Positions 31,288-43,208 of a stretch of 64,000 nucleotides of DNA are shown piece after piece (positions within the stretch are counted from its first letter, which is position 1; each line of letters starts with the position of its first letter). Below the pieces are notes generated by a model. That model made no database searches and had not been told where the DNA came from. It worked only from the letters and a program-made list of their open reading frames with translations. The DNA lies in contig CANTUZ010000001.1 in assembly GCA_947846985.1 (NCBI GenBank), positions 2,728,001-2,792,000 on the forward strand, in the 5' to 3' direction. The DNA is from Fratercula arctica (lineage: Eukaryota > Chordata > Aves > Charadriiformes > Alcidae). The position numbers were made by a program, and so were the translations under genes.

Positions 31288-34200
31288 AGTGAAGCATCTG
31301 TCAGTACCCACTGCTCCCTTTAGGTGTACACCAAGACTTAAGGGTGCTTCCCAGTGATTAATACATAGAATGTGACATGAACCTTGAGCATCTTCCTCTT
31401 CCTGGTGCAGTAGGACGTCCCTGCTTTGGGGGGATGTGATAGTGGAGAGGTGGTGTGGAACAAGATGGTGGATCAAGCTTTTGGTCTGTCACAGAATGGG
31501 CTGGGGAAAAGTGCTCTTCTACTATAAAAATTGTCACTGTTCTTTCCTCTCCCCTCCATTTCAGAGGAGGATAATAAAGGGGCTGCAACTTGCCTGGCAC
31601 CCTTGTTTTAAGGGGATTATGAGCAAGGGACAACCTTTAACAAACTTTGATTTAAATACATGTGGAGATCCATTGGCCTAAAAAACCAAACAAACTAAAA
31701 AAAAAAAAAAAAAAGAAACAAACAAACTCAGAAATACAGCAAGAGAGGGTTTGAAATTTCTGTGCAGGTGATGGGAAGTTTGCTTGGCTAATATGCATCC
31801 TTAGCAAGGAAGTCTTCTATTTGTCAGCTAGTTGAACTGATAAATCCGAAAGGATGAAGAAACTGTAGGCTGCCCACCTACAACTGACCACCAACCTTGC
31901 ACGATGCAGTCCTTAACGTGACTCCTGCAACTGAGGCATGGGCAGTTGACCAAGGGAGTCTGAATTGCGTGGTGGTATTTGTGATGGGGGATGAGTACTG
32001 GCGTGAAGTTTCACTCCTTCCTTTCCCATGTGGCTCTCATTCCATCTTGCCCTTTTTGCTCCTTTATAGCAGTTTTTACCTATACGGATGGACTGAGTTT
32101 CCAATCCTTTTTCTTGTGTTTATGAGATGGAGGTTTTTTTTTTTTATATATGTGTTTGCTGTCCCGATGCAGAGACTTGTAAAACCTCAAGACAAAACCT
32201 GGGGAAGAGGAAGGGGTGGATAAAGGGCACAGAAATAAAACAGCAATGAGGAGAGATGCGACTCTGATCCAATAGATGGCTTCACTTTTTGATTTTTAAT
32301 TATCTGATTCCATCAGCTTGCCTGGAAAGTGAATGGAAAAACCTTTACAATTTAATAGATATCGCTTGACAGTATCTTACAACTGGAAAAAAAAAATCAT
32401 TTTCTGTGAGATTGCTTTGGGTGGACATACTGCCTTCTTAGAGTAATAAAACGGCATTTGGGTAATTTTTGAGCACACTCTCTCTGAAGTCTGGAGGATT
32501 GGATGAGTGGTTGGAGATGGTCCCAGGGACCTCCTTCCATATATTGTATTTTCACATACTACTTAATCTAGGATATTGTTCTGCTGCTCTGAGCCTTTCC
32601 TGTGCTGTAGGACTCAGGCAGAGCTTACCTGCATGGGAGTAGAAATAAATTCAGGATCATCACCTCTTGGCTGTATTTTTCCTGGATTTCTGCTGTTAAA
32701 AGATTATTTTCTTTTTTTTTTTTTTCCCCCATCACCAAGGTAGGTTTTAACTCTGCTCAGGGGTACCACGCTAAAATACTATCTTCATAATCCTTCTAGG
32801 GAGCACATGTCTTACTGAGTCTGAACTTATGAATAAAGTGCTTTTTCTTCCAACTTCTTGTTCATATATGGCTCAGTCTGATCTTTGCATCTTTGTGGCT
32901 CAGAAGCACGAACTGGGGACCCAAAGCGCAAGTGACCTCCTCTAAATCAGTGCAGGTTGTTTGCATCTGACCTAGACTCAAGTTGTGAGCAGCTCATGAA
33001 TGGTTGGACTTTGTGTTCTGAGAGAGATGGCATAGGTAAAGAGGATAAGGTTGTGGGTGCTGTAACATGCAAATTATGTGAAATAAACCCAAAAATTTTT
33101 AGTTCATGATGCCCAGCTAGTTGAGATCTTGGGTCTGGACCAGTTCTCCTTTTGACCTGACTCTACAGTAGTAAACTCATGTCTGTCTGTACCCAAAGGA
33201 CACAATGCTCTGATGTCCTGGGACTATATATAAAGATATTTTCCAGGTTGTACAAGTGTCAGGGAAAACCGATGTTGCATTTATCCTGATTCCTTAGGGA
33301 TGCCATGGCAGGTCTGGTGTGAGGCAGTTGTCTTGAGGAAAAGTGTCGTGACGTTTTTGCTACAGTGGGAGCAGCTGATGCCGGGGCATGACCAATGCAG
33401 AGGCACCAAGAGGTTCTGAGTATTTATAGGCCTGTTTTCCATGGAAATGCTGGTTAATAACAGCGACAGCTTGGATCACGCTGGAGAATTTGGTAGCTGA
33501 ATAGTTCCCAAGAGGCTGATAGCGTAAACACATTTAGGAGGAGAGAAATGAGCAGTGTCTGCCCGCCTGGGTCATCTTTGTAATGGTTGGCATAAAAAAC
33601 ATCACAGGGCACCATTTATCCACCATCAAATGTGTGATGTGTGGAGCTTGGCCAGCCCATTTCTCCCTTGCAGTAAAAATTCCCCAAAAAAGTAACAGAT
33701 TTAGTTATTCCTCTTTTTTTTTTTTTAATCTGTTGCCAATTCTGGAATCTAACTTTAAGTCTCGGAAATGTCCCTTTAAAACTTCCAGCCAACCTGGGAA
33801 ATAGTCATTATTTGTTTTCCTTCCCCATTTTCCCTGGCTGGCTGGAACAGGGTTTTGAGCAACTCCCTGCTCTATAATTCACTGGGTATTCTCGCTGGGT
33901 TTAATTTCATCAGCTCTAGCATCAGTTCCTCACCGAGAGCCTGTCACTGTTTCCATAATAAACCTCAATATTTATGGGCAGCAGATAAATCTGTGAAAGG
34001 TTTTCTTTGCGTATGAGCCTTCAAGCAGAGGTCTGGGAGGAATTTTATATATTCAAGTTGTTCAAGTTACATCTGGAGGAAAACGTTATCCGTTTCATAT
34101 GTGGTTGTTTTTTATTATTGTTTCAATAAAAGTAAAGAATTGCTTTCCCTGTTTTCTTTGAGTTGGACTGCTTATGATTGTGGAATATGGAAATACATTT

Positions 34201-36870
34201 GAAAGAAAGTATTTCTGAAGTGACAGTTGGTTTTCACCAGTAGCTGTTGAAAGCTTGAGCTGCCAGTACTTCAAACTTTATTACTGGTTTTGTGGTGGGA
34301 GATTCTTTGTGATGGGGCCAGCCTGCCCTCTGCAAATATATTAAACCAAATAGGAGGTGGCCTGATATTTCCTATAAAAGGCACCTGAGAAAAATCAAAT
34401 AAAAAGAGGCCTTCTGCCCGCCCTGGGCTGAAGTGACAGCGAATACCACTAAAGCAACCTGTGCTTTTATGTCAACATCTATTGTGGTTTCATTCGGATG
34501 AACCTGGAGGGTTGACAAAGGGATAGCCAGAAAATGAATTTCTTTGGAATTGATGACAAACTCTGCTCAGAGTTGTCTTTTAAATAGTTACTCAGTGCAT
34601 ACGTAGTGAGCCTCTAGCTGTGCTTAAGGATTTTAATTGGGTTTGGTGAGAATAGCTAGTGAATAGATTGATGTGTGGGTCTGGTACTTGCTTTCAGAAG
34701 TTTTGGGTTTGCAGCAGTTCTTAATTAAAAAGAAAATGGTAATCTCAAGGTGTTCTTTTTCTTTTTTCTTTGGATTTTTTTCTCCTTTCTTGTTTTTCCC
34801 CTCATCTCCTTTCCTCCTGGTTTGCAGTAGGCTCCAATCTCAGACCTGCTGAGAGATGTAGTGCAGCAGAGCAGCAGCACAAAACTGGCCTGAACTGGGG
34901 GGAACTGGTGGAAGTGCAGGAACTGGGAGGTGGGTTCTGGCCCTAAGCTCTGTGTTGTGCATCTTTGCAAAAGCCCCTTCCTAAATGGAGGACGTGCAGT
35001 CATGGGGTGGCATCTCGTTACCTGATTTAACAAAGTTGGTTCATTTTGGGGCAGAGAGACCAAAGGGGGGTGTGTGTATGGTGGTATTTCCCTTAGGACT
35101 CTGTAGAAGCACTCCATCCTTGGAGATAAGTGTGTGCGGGGGTGGTGGGGGGGGAAGATTTGTAATTCAGCACGGTGTGACATGTCAGTCTGGAAGTCTA
35201 TTGATAACACCATAATTGAGAAACTCTTACTGCTTGGATTTCCAGCCTAAAGCGTGTCCATATGGGTGGTGGTGCCGCTGCCGTCCAGGGACCAGTCCTA
35301 GGCAGATGCACCCTCTCTCATGGGAGGTAGATGGTGGCTGTGCAGCAGATCACACAGGGACCATTGGAGGAGATACAGGACCATACTGTAGGACCCACAG
35401 CTCAGCCCATCATCTCTGAGACTGCCCAAACCCCTCTCGCAAGTGGGATCGTGGGTGTGAAAGGGATGCCAACGGCTGTGAATGCATGCATGAGTGCTTT
35501 GCCTTTATTCTCCCCACTTTTAGGCTGTGGGTAGAGGTTATACAATGGATTTACTTTGATTTCAACCCGCCAGAGTCTGATTCGGGTGTAGGATGATACT
35601 CATAATCAATAGCCCTCATGCCAGACCATCACCACTTGTTGGGTAATGTTAAGCAGAGCATTTGTATTTTGTGGTTCCTTTCAACCTAAATTCCTTATTT
35701 GACTTTCTGGTTGGGCTTGGGATCTCTCTTTGTGCCCTGCTTTTTGCAGTGTTTATTATCCAGGCCATTGTGTGATTGGGAGCTTGCTTCTGCTAGGGAA
35801 TTTGGTATCCCAGTACCAATACACCTGAATACCAACTCCATCACTCCTTCCCCTCCCCAGTGCATTACTGACAGGCAGAAAAATAATTGTCCTCAAAGTA
35901 ATTTGCCTTATATAGCTTGGTTTGTCTGATAGAACCTGAAGTGAGGAAATAGTTGACTTTACAGTGGATTTATTAATGTGAAATATAAACACACCTGGCT
36001 TCCAGTTTTCTGAAATCAGTGCATCCTTCAAGGTTTGATCAGGTTCCTTTACACCAACAGAGCAGTGGTGATGTTGAGCTGATTATTGGGCTGGAGAGGT
36101 GCCATTCGTCTCGAAAACATCTCTCTTCTGCCCAGATGTGTCTAACTGAAGCGGGTATATTTCAGAAAGTAAATGGATTTATGTGAAACAAAACCACCCA
36201 GGAGTTTTTGCTAATGAGCTTATTCCTGCTTGGGGAAGCTGGAAGCACTATGAAGAGCTTCTGCTCTTTATTGCTGCTTCTGACCTGTCTTTTTGAATAA
36301 AATAAAATAAGTAATGGTGTCTTTGCTTTGATGCTTACCAAAACCTTACCAGATTTTGCCCTGGTTTGCCAAGAACATCCCCACCCCAGACTGCAAGGTG
36401 TTTCCTTAGGTGTTACCGCTACATCTTTGGTCTCCTCCATAAACTGAATTCTTCAGAGCACTGAGAGCTGCTTGTTTTCTGAGCTGAGTTGTGCAGTATC
36501 GACGGTGGAGCTGCGTGTTCTGCTAACAAATCATGATTCAGTGCATCTCATTGTGCGAGGTGACTAGAATTCATTGAACGACAAAAATTGTGCTTGGTCC
36601 TAAGGCTGGGTTTTGGTGGGGTTTTTTTGTGCGTAATCTTATCTTTCTAAGCAGCCTGGGCTGTGTGTTTGTGCTTCTTGCCTTAATAGTCTGTCTTCCC
36701 CCTGTTTGGTTGGGTTTTTTTTATTGTAATAAAAACCATGAATGATGGATAAACATAGACTTGGGGTCTGGGCCTTGTTTTACCAGTCTTTGGCTTTCAA
36801 GGTGTCAATTTAATCTTGCTTCTTCATCTGCTGATGGGGAACGCTGGCCTGATATCCATGAAGTCTCACC
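31288..36870. other. Intronic sequence, repeat-poor
   Basis: About 5.6 kb with no clear CR1. It holds an A19 run (31696-31714), a T run near 32137-32146, a G-rich tract (35138-35154) and an AAAAT-type run (36296-36310). The part 33900-34520 is AT-rich, repeat-free and reads like a conserved non-coding block. At 35670-35690 the words ggttcctttcaacctaaatt could be a worn CR1 tail but are too short to call. Confidence 0.55.
31696..31714. repeat. A19 homopolymer
   Basis: A pure run of 19 A's flanked by A-rich sequence with C/G interruptions (caaactaa before, gaaacaaacaaac after). No retroposed sequence is recognisable upstream. Confidence 0.85.
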
Positions 36871-37387
36871 GCTCTGGTGAGACCCCACCTGGAGTACTGC
36901 ATCCAGCTCTGGAGTCCTCAGCACAAGGAGGACATGGACCTGTTGGAACGGGTCCAGCAGAGGGCCACGAAGATGATCCGAGGGCTGGAGCTGCTGTGAG
37001 GACAGGCTGAGAGAGTTGGGGGGGTTCAGCCTGGAGAAGAGAAGGCTCCGGGGAGACTTTATAGTGGCTTTCCAGTACCTAAAGGGGGCCTACAGGAGGG
37101 ATGGGGAGGGACTTTTTATCAGGGATTGTAATGAGAGGACACGGGTTAACGGCCTCAAACTGAAGGAGGGTAGATCTAGATTGGATATTAGGAAGAAATT
37201 CTTGGCTGTAGGGGTGGTGAGCCCCTGGCCCAGGTTGCCCAGAGAAGCTGTGGCTGCCCCATCCCTGGAGGGGTTCAAGGCCAGGTTGGATGGGGCTTGG
37301 AGCAATGTGGTCTGGTGGGAGGTGTCCCTGCCCATGGCAGGGAGGTGGAACTGGATGATCTTTAAGGTCCCTTTCAACCAGAACTAT
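36871..37387 (+). mobile_element. CR1 LINE fragment, ORF2 end and 3' UTR
   Basis: It starts at gctctggtgagaccccacct, continues with gcatccagctctggagtcct, gagggctggagctgctgtga and ggagaagagaaggctccggg, and ends ggtccctttcaaccagaac. The frame from 37016 is open through RRLRGDFIVAFQYLKGAYR to about LDGAWSNVVWWE. This copy keeps the ancestral spacing in the segment where three other copies share single-base deletions. Confidence 0.95.
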
Positions 37388-38026
37388 AAGTGCCACTATA
37401 AGTGGCATTTAACACTGTTGGTACTCCGAAAATACACGTGTGGAAGTGCTGAGGTGGTGGTGAGCTGGTTAATGTGTCCGTGTACCATTGCTTGGGGGGC
37501 AAATGTTGCAGTGGCCATAAAAAAAAATGTGCTTTTGCCCGTATCGAGACAATGTGAATTGAATTTTTAACTGGCTGTCACCCATGGTGAGGTTGGAAAA
37601 TAAGTTAGGAATGCATATAACCTGCCTAACCCTTTGTAGGCAATACATATTAATTTCTCTCATCTCTTTTTTAGCATTTTAAGTAGAATCTGCCTCATCA
37701 TATATTTGCATACATGTGAGTTTATTAGGATCCTTTCTGTCTCCTCCTGTAGTGTGCGGCCAAATAATTGGTATAAACTTCCTTCTCCTGGGATCTTGCA
37801 ATGGAAGTGTTTAATACCCTCCTGGCATACGCAAAGTGAATAGAGGTGGATACCGTGTGGCAAGAAAAGGTGATATTTTTGGTTTCTGAACATGACAGCA
37901 GTGCAATGATGCTGCCAAGGCTCTTCAAAGGTTGTTGGAGAGTGGAGTGGCTGCAGGAAGATGTCGGTGTATACAGGGACTGGTGTGACATATGGTATAC
38001 AATGTCTTAAAGGGCTGCAATATATC
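37388..38026. other. Intronic spacer between two CR1 copies
   Basis: Unique non-coding sequence between two CR1 elements of the same orientation; nothing else is recognised. Confidence 0.5.
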
Positions 38027-38495
38027 TTGGACCTGTTGGAGCGGGGCCCAAGGAGGCCCCAGAGATGCTGCAAGGGCTGGAGCCCCTCTGCTGCGAGGAC
38101 AGGCTGAGAGAGTTGGGGGGGTTCAGCCTGGAGAAGAGAAGGCTCCGGGGAGACGTTATTGCGCCCTTACGATACGTAAAGGGTCTACAGGAAAGATGGG
38201 GATAAATTCTTTAGCAGGGCCTGTTGTGATAGGACAAGGGGTAATGTCTTTAAACTAAAAGAGGGGAGATTCAGACTAGATATAAGGAAAAAATGTTTTG
38301 AAGGTGGTGAGACCCTGGCCCAGGTTGCCCAGAGAGGTGGGAGATGCCCCATCCCTGAAACATTCCAGGCCAGGTTGGATGGGGCTCTGAGCAGCCTGGT
38401 CTAGTTGAAGATGTCCCTGACCATGGCAGGGGATTGGACTAGATGACCCTTAAAGGTCCCTTCCAACCCAAACCATTCCATGATTCTGTGAATTC
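38027..38495 (+). mobile_element. CR1 LINE fragment, ORF2 end and 3' UTR
   Basis: It starts ttggacctgttggagcgggg, runs through ggctggagcccctctgctgc and tcagcctggagaagagaagg, has the 'gaagatgtccctga' signature and ends caaaccattccatgattctg. The frame is broken after about 90 codons. Confidence 0.95.
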
Positions 38496-39237
38496 TGCAG
38501 GTCTGATGTCTTCACACTGAGACCAGATGCCCCTGGGGAGATGCTGTGATTGAACATGCGTTGCTGTCCTCATATATAAGGCTCAGTAGATAAACTTCTC
38601 TGTGGAGCAGCCAGGCTAAATTATTTAAAGTGGTTCCTTTCTCCCTTTCCTAGGAACTTTTGCAAAACTGAAGAAAGCACTTTTTCCTGCTCTAGGAAAC
38701 AAAACTTTCCCATGTTCCTTAAAAACAGACCTATGTGACGACATCTCAGCAGTTACAGATGGGGAAGAATGATGAAGTGACCATCTCTCTCCCTTTTCAC
38801 ATCTTCTTTTTTCACGTCTTTCACATACAAGCATACTTTTTTTTTTTTTTCCCTAGCCTGGCTTTACCAGGTCAGGAGTTGGTTTGGAAACTCTGGTTTG
38901 GGAGCAAGGTGTCTGGCGCATGGGCTGCACCAAGCTCAAGGCTTGGTCTGAGGCTCTGGGAGGCAGATGCTCCCTGGAGGCAAAAGCATCTTGTGACTCG
39001 CTTGCAAATCCGCACCAGCCTTGGAGAACAGGATGCTCTGGTTACATTTCTTGTCTCTGGCAAAAGGAAGGCGCTTGGGTCTATATTACAGAGTCCCTGA
39101 TTGCAGAGCCTGTCCTCATTAGCATTTCAATTGCAAATCTGTGGCAGTTGTCTGTCTGCTAGAGCAGGGTCTGGGAGGGAAGCTCTGGCTGAGGCTCCCT
39201 GCAGTTGTCCTGGTTCAAATCTTCCTTTTGCTGAGTG

Positions 39238-39258
39238 TTTTTTTTTTTTTTTTTTTTT
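39238..39258. repeat. T21 homopolymer
   Basis: A pure run of 21 T's. A second long T run follows about 110 bp downstream (39368-39380). Confidence 0.8.
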
Positions 39259-40138
39259 AACCGATTCTGCATCCAGTTGGCATGTTTCTTTTTCAGGTTT
39301 ACTCCCAATGTTGCATCCTCCTTGCGTTTCAGCAGTTTCAGTGTGAAACAAGTTGGGAGGTGTTTGTTTTTTTTTTTTTTAAATCTTGGACCATTGCTAA
39401 AGGGATTGTGTGCTGGATCATGGCAAGAGGGAACACTCGTCTGTGCTCATGCTAGACACGTTTAGTCCCTGGCTGTATTGACCTGTCAGGGTGTTTTAAG
39501 GTATTAAGTCAGCTGCCAACTGGAGCTAAACAATTACATTTTGCAACAGGGTTAAGGTTTAGCAGAGTTCTCCACCCTCCCTGTCTAGGTGTGATTCATG
39601 AGATAATGCACTTCCTTGTGCTGCCAAATTATTTTCCTTATCAATTATCACTTGTTCTCCAAGCCTGTCATTACGTGAGGTTGGAAGCGCTGCTGTCAGC
39701 GTGGATGATGGGAGCCGGCTTCCCCAGGGGAATGTATTTGCCTCCAAGGCTGCCAGCGGTGATGGATGGGTTCACCTCGAGTCTGGGTGTAGGCTAGAAA
39801 TGCTCCTGCCACTTCTTTCAAAATGATGCTTGGCCAGCATGTAAAACCTGATGGATGGTGGCAATCTGTCACTGCAGGTGTCGGGGTGATGTGGTTTGCA
39901 GCAACGCACAATGGATGTGGGAGCAAATTGCTGGTTGCTTTTCTGTGCCCTTTCAGGGCTTCGTTTCTCCGCTGTGCGCGAGATGCTCTTGGACCTGTTT
40001 GGTTCTCAGGGGTACCCGACTTGCACCCCTTCTGCTTCTTGAGGGCTGTCTTGCAAAGCACTACGGGACATCTTTGGAGATGAAGACCTGTCCTTCTCTG
40101 CTCCCTCTGACTTATCTACAAATGAGAATGGTCATCTT

Positions 40139-40164
40139 ACCCTTAAGATACTGCTCTTAAGGGT
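40139..40164. repeat. Perfect 10-bp inverted repeat with 6-nt loop
   Basis: acccttaaga (40139-40148), loop tactgc, then its exact reverse complement tcttaagggt (40155-40164). Confidence 0.75.
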
Positions 40165-41644
40165 GTTGCTCTACCGTTGCTTTATAAATGAGTCCCATCG
40201 GCAACACTGGATAGCATACTGGAGGGGGAACTTTGGAAACATCTGCTGGTGTTTGCACATTAACTGGTTTATGAGCGGTTAGCGATAAAACCGCTTTATG
40301 AGTGGTCAGCACTCAACTTCTTATTAGTCCAGTGCCTCTTTGGCTGGAAAACAAATTAAATTTGAGATCTGCAACACTTGCAACCAATGCTTAAAGTTAT
40401 TAGAGAGTTAGAAGAGGCTGAAATGACTGCTGAAGCCCCCATTATAATCATTACCAGTGATTGAAGTGTTTTTCAGAGGTGCCTTGTAATGCTGAATGTA
40501 AGCGCTCAGTAAAGCAAACAAAAAGCAATGACATTCTGTGATGGTTTTTAAAGCAGCTTCTGGACTTTCCTTCTTCAGAAAGCTGCAGTGAAGCTGGGAG
40601 GGTCAATGTGGTCCAGGGAAAAAGGTCTTCCAGCCCCGATGCTGGTGGTCGGTGTCCTCTGGAGGGATGGCCATGGATGAGGGGACAATCCCTTTGAAGC
40701 TTCCAGAGGATTTGACGTCAGAAAAAGCAACAGGGAGAAAAGAAGGGCTCCATCTTCTCCATTTCTGCATTGTTTCCGGCAATGTGGACTTGATCAACAT
40801 CTGATGTTGCCCTGAATGAGCTCTTTTTTTCTTTCATTGGCAGTAAAATTACACATGTTGCTTTTTTAAATTTAATTAGTGCACACTTCTACTTCCCCTC
40901 CCTTCTTCCCTCTTCTCTCTCCTGAGAGCTGCAATGCAAGTAACGTCAGACTCTCCAAATGAAAACTCCTTTTAACTCAGATATCTCATTTGCACTAGAG
41001 CTCACTGGGGACAATGAGTTCTTGTACTCCTGTTCCTGATGATGCTGATTTTGAGACAACACCAGACTAAGAAAAAGATTGTTTTTCCCCTGCTTTGAGG
41101 TCTATAGAGAAAAGAGCTAGGTGACATTCATGGCACTTCTCAGAAACAGGCAGAGTGTTCCTTCTGCTGGGCAGTGCTATCCCTATCTTTCTACTTTTGT
41201 TTTTAAAGTGTGTGAGGAACTTTTTCAGGACCAACTTGCTCAGATGCTGTTGGGCAGCAGGTGTTAAAATCTGGTGGAAACTCCCGGAGAAAAAGAAAAA
41301 AAAAAAAAATTACACGCTGTCATTGTTTCTTCTCTGTATGGTTGTGTCCTCCTTGGAGCAAGTTAAAACCTACCTGAGCTCCGCAGCTCCAGTTTCCCCC
41401 CGCCACCGATCCGCGATGCCCCGTGTAGCTCTTTCTGCATGCTGAAGGGAGATGCTGATAACAGCATAAAAAGCAGAGGAAAGGCAAGATTTAGCAAATA
41501 CAATTTGAGGGGTACAAGTGAATTGAAGTGATTAATACGGTGTTAGATTTCTAGAGAGATTAGACATCCTGAACTCTAGCACAAATGAAGCTGGAGGGCA
41601 CAGAGGTTGGGGTTTCCTGGTGAGGGTTGTGCTGTTGCAGAAAA

Positions 41645-41667
41645 TGTGTGTGTGTGTGTGGGGGGGC
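41645..41667. repeat. TG dinucleotide microsatellite followed by a G run
   Basis: About eight TG units (41645-41660) run directly into a run of about seven G's. It is likely length-variable. Confidence 0.8.
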
Positions 41668-42802
41668 TAGCTTTGGCCAGCTGGACTTTTGGCAAGGAGT
41701 TAGGGTCAGCTGTGCCAAACTGGGGCTGTTTCATGACCCTGGGGTAGTGACGAGTCCAGCTGTTGTATTATAAAGTGAATATCGCCACCCCCATCACTTC
41801 CAGCAGCTGCTGTTTGTGCCCAGATTTAATTACAGCAGTGATATCGAAAGATGAACACGTCCCTCCTAGTGATACCAGTGCCCACAGAGGAAATTCCCCT
41901 TTTTTCCTCCTGCTAAATGTGTGACTGTCAGTTGAGAAGTGCTCTTGCTTCCCATGCAGGCGACCCGTGAGAGTGAACCGATCCATCGCTGGGTGCGGAG
42001 AGGTCAAGGGCACGGGGTGTCCCATGTCACCTGTGATCTGATCTGGCACGTTTGGATGGCTGTGCTTGCTCAAAGAGCCTTGGAGGTTTCAAAGGGGATG
42101 GGGGAGGGAGGTCTGTGTGTTGAAATGCTCGTACGGGGAATAAAAAGCTTGCAAAAACAAGGCTGACCACCTGGCAGAGCGGAGTATCAAGTTAATTTTA
42201 CAAATGTCAGTTGGACCTTTTCAAATAGCCTTTTCTCTATGCTGGAATGGAGGAGACTATAGAGAGTGGTGATAAAACAGTACATTTAAGGAAATCTTCA
42301 GAAAGGAGAGGGATTCGGGACCAGGGGAGGACTCTAGGCATGGAGCTGAAAAATGAAGATCTTCAAAATTATGTCTCTCCTGTAGAGGGATGAGGCCTTC
42401 AAGATGCCAGATCAGCAGATGCATTAAATGCCATCCAGTTATCTCTGTGAAGTCTGTTCCTGGATGAGAAATTGGTGTCTTTTGAAGGATGGGAACGATG
42501 ATGCCTTTGTAAAGGAGGCCTTGATCTTGGCAGGTTCCTCTATCTCCTTCTTCAAGCACCCCGTGGTTCAGGCTGGTTTACAGGCTGCTGGGACTGTTTG
42601 GAGGGTTATGAGAGGTATGTCTGGTTTGAGAATTGCCTGCGGTACCTACAGTCTTTAGCGTGACATTTGTCTGTTCGTGAACACATATAGAGGAATTATA
42701 GTGTGTTGCCTATTTCTTGGGTGTCTGAAGTGTGTGTCCCTGCCCATGGAGGAGGCTGGGGCCGCATGTCTGGATGGAGAGCCCAGGGTATGGCCCAACA
42801 TG

Positions 42803-43208
42803 AGAAAATATGAGGAAAGGCTGAGAGCCCTGGGGCTGTTCAGCCTGGAGAAGAGCAGACTGAGGGGGGATCTCATCAATGCTTATCAATAGCTAAAGGG
42901 CAGGTGGCAAGAGGATGGGGCCAGACACTTCTCAGTGGTGCCCAGTGACAGGACAAGGGGCAACGGGCACAAACTGTAACACGGGAAATTCCATCTCAAC
43001 ATGAGGAAAAACTTCTTTCCTGTGAGGATGGCAGAGCCCTGGCACAGGCTGCCCAGAGAGGGTGAGGAGTCTCCTTCTCTGGAGATACTCCAAACCCACC
43101 TGGACACGTTCCTGTGCCACCTGCTCTGGGTGACCCTGCTTTGGCAGGGGGTTGGACTACGTGATCTCCAGAGATCCCTTTCAACCCCTATGATTCTGTG
43201 ATTGTGTG
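42803..43208 (+). mobile_element. CR1 LINE fragment, ORF2 end and 3' UTR
   Basis: It starts near aaatatgaggaaaggctgag, runs through cagcctggagaagagcagac, ggggatctcatcaatgctta, cagagccctggcacaggctg and tgctctgggtgaccctgctt, and ends cccctatgattctgtgattg. It is the same subfamily as the element nested at 16171-16597, in opposite orientation. Confidence 0.95.

Larger units (their letters stand above)
38496..42802. other. Intronic sequence
   Basis: About 4.3 kb of unique non-coding sequence. It holds T runs (38839-38850 area and T21 at 39238-39258, with another near 39369-39380), a hairpin (40139-40164), a TG microsatellite (41645-41660) and a small CpG-containing patch near 41395-41425. The block 40380-40560 reads like conserved non-coding sequence. 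A short phrase gtgtccctgcccatgga at 42735 could be a CR1 scrap. Confidence 0.55.

Noticed and set aside
33368..33421. Possible next GDPD5 exon after the acceptor tttttgctacag (starts W-E-Q-L)
   Set aside because: The family continues W-E-R-L-W with a membrane helix; this frame is hydrophilic and stops within 18 codons.
34725..35213. 162-codon minus-strand open frame ending in a lysine-rich run
   Set aside because: The C-terminal part is just translated T-rich low-complexity DNA; no family recognised.
41395..41430. Small CpG-containing patch as a possible promoter
   Set aside because: Far too short for a CpG island and no initiation or transcript features are seen.
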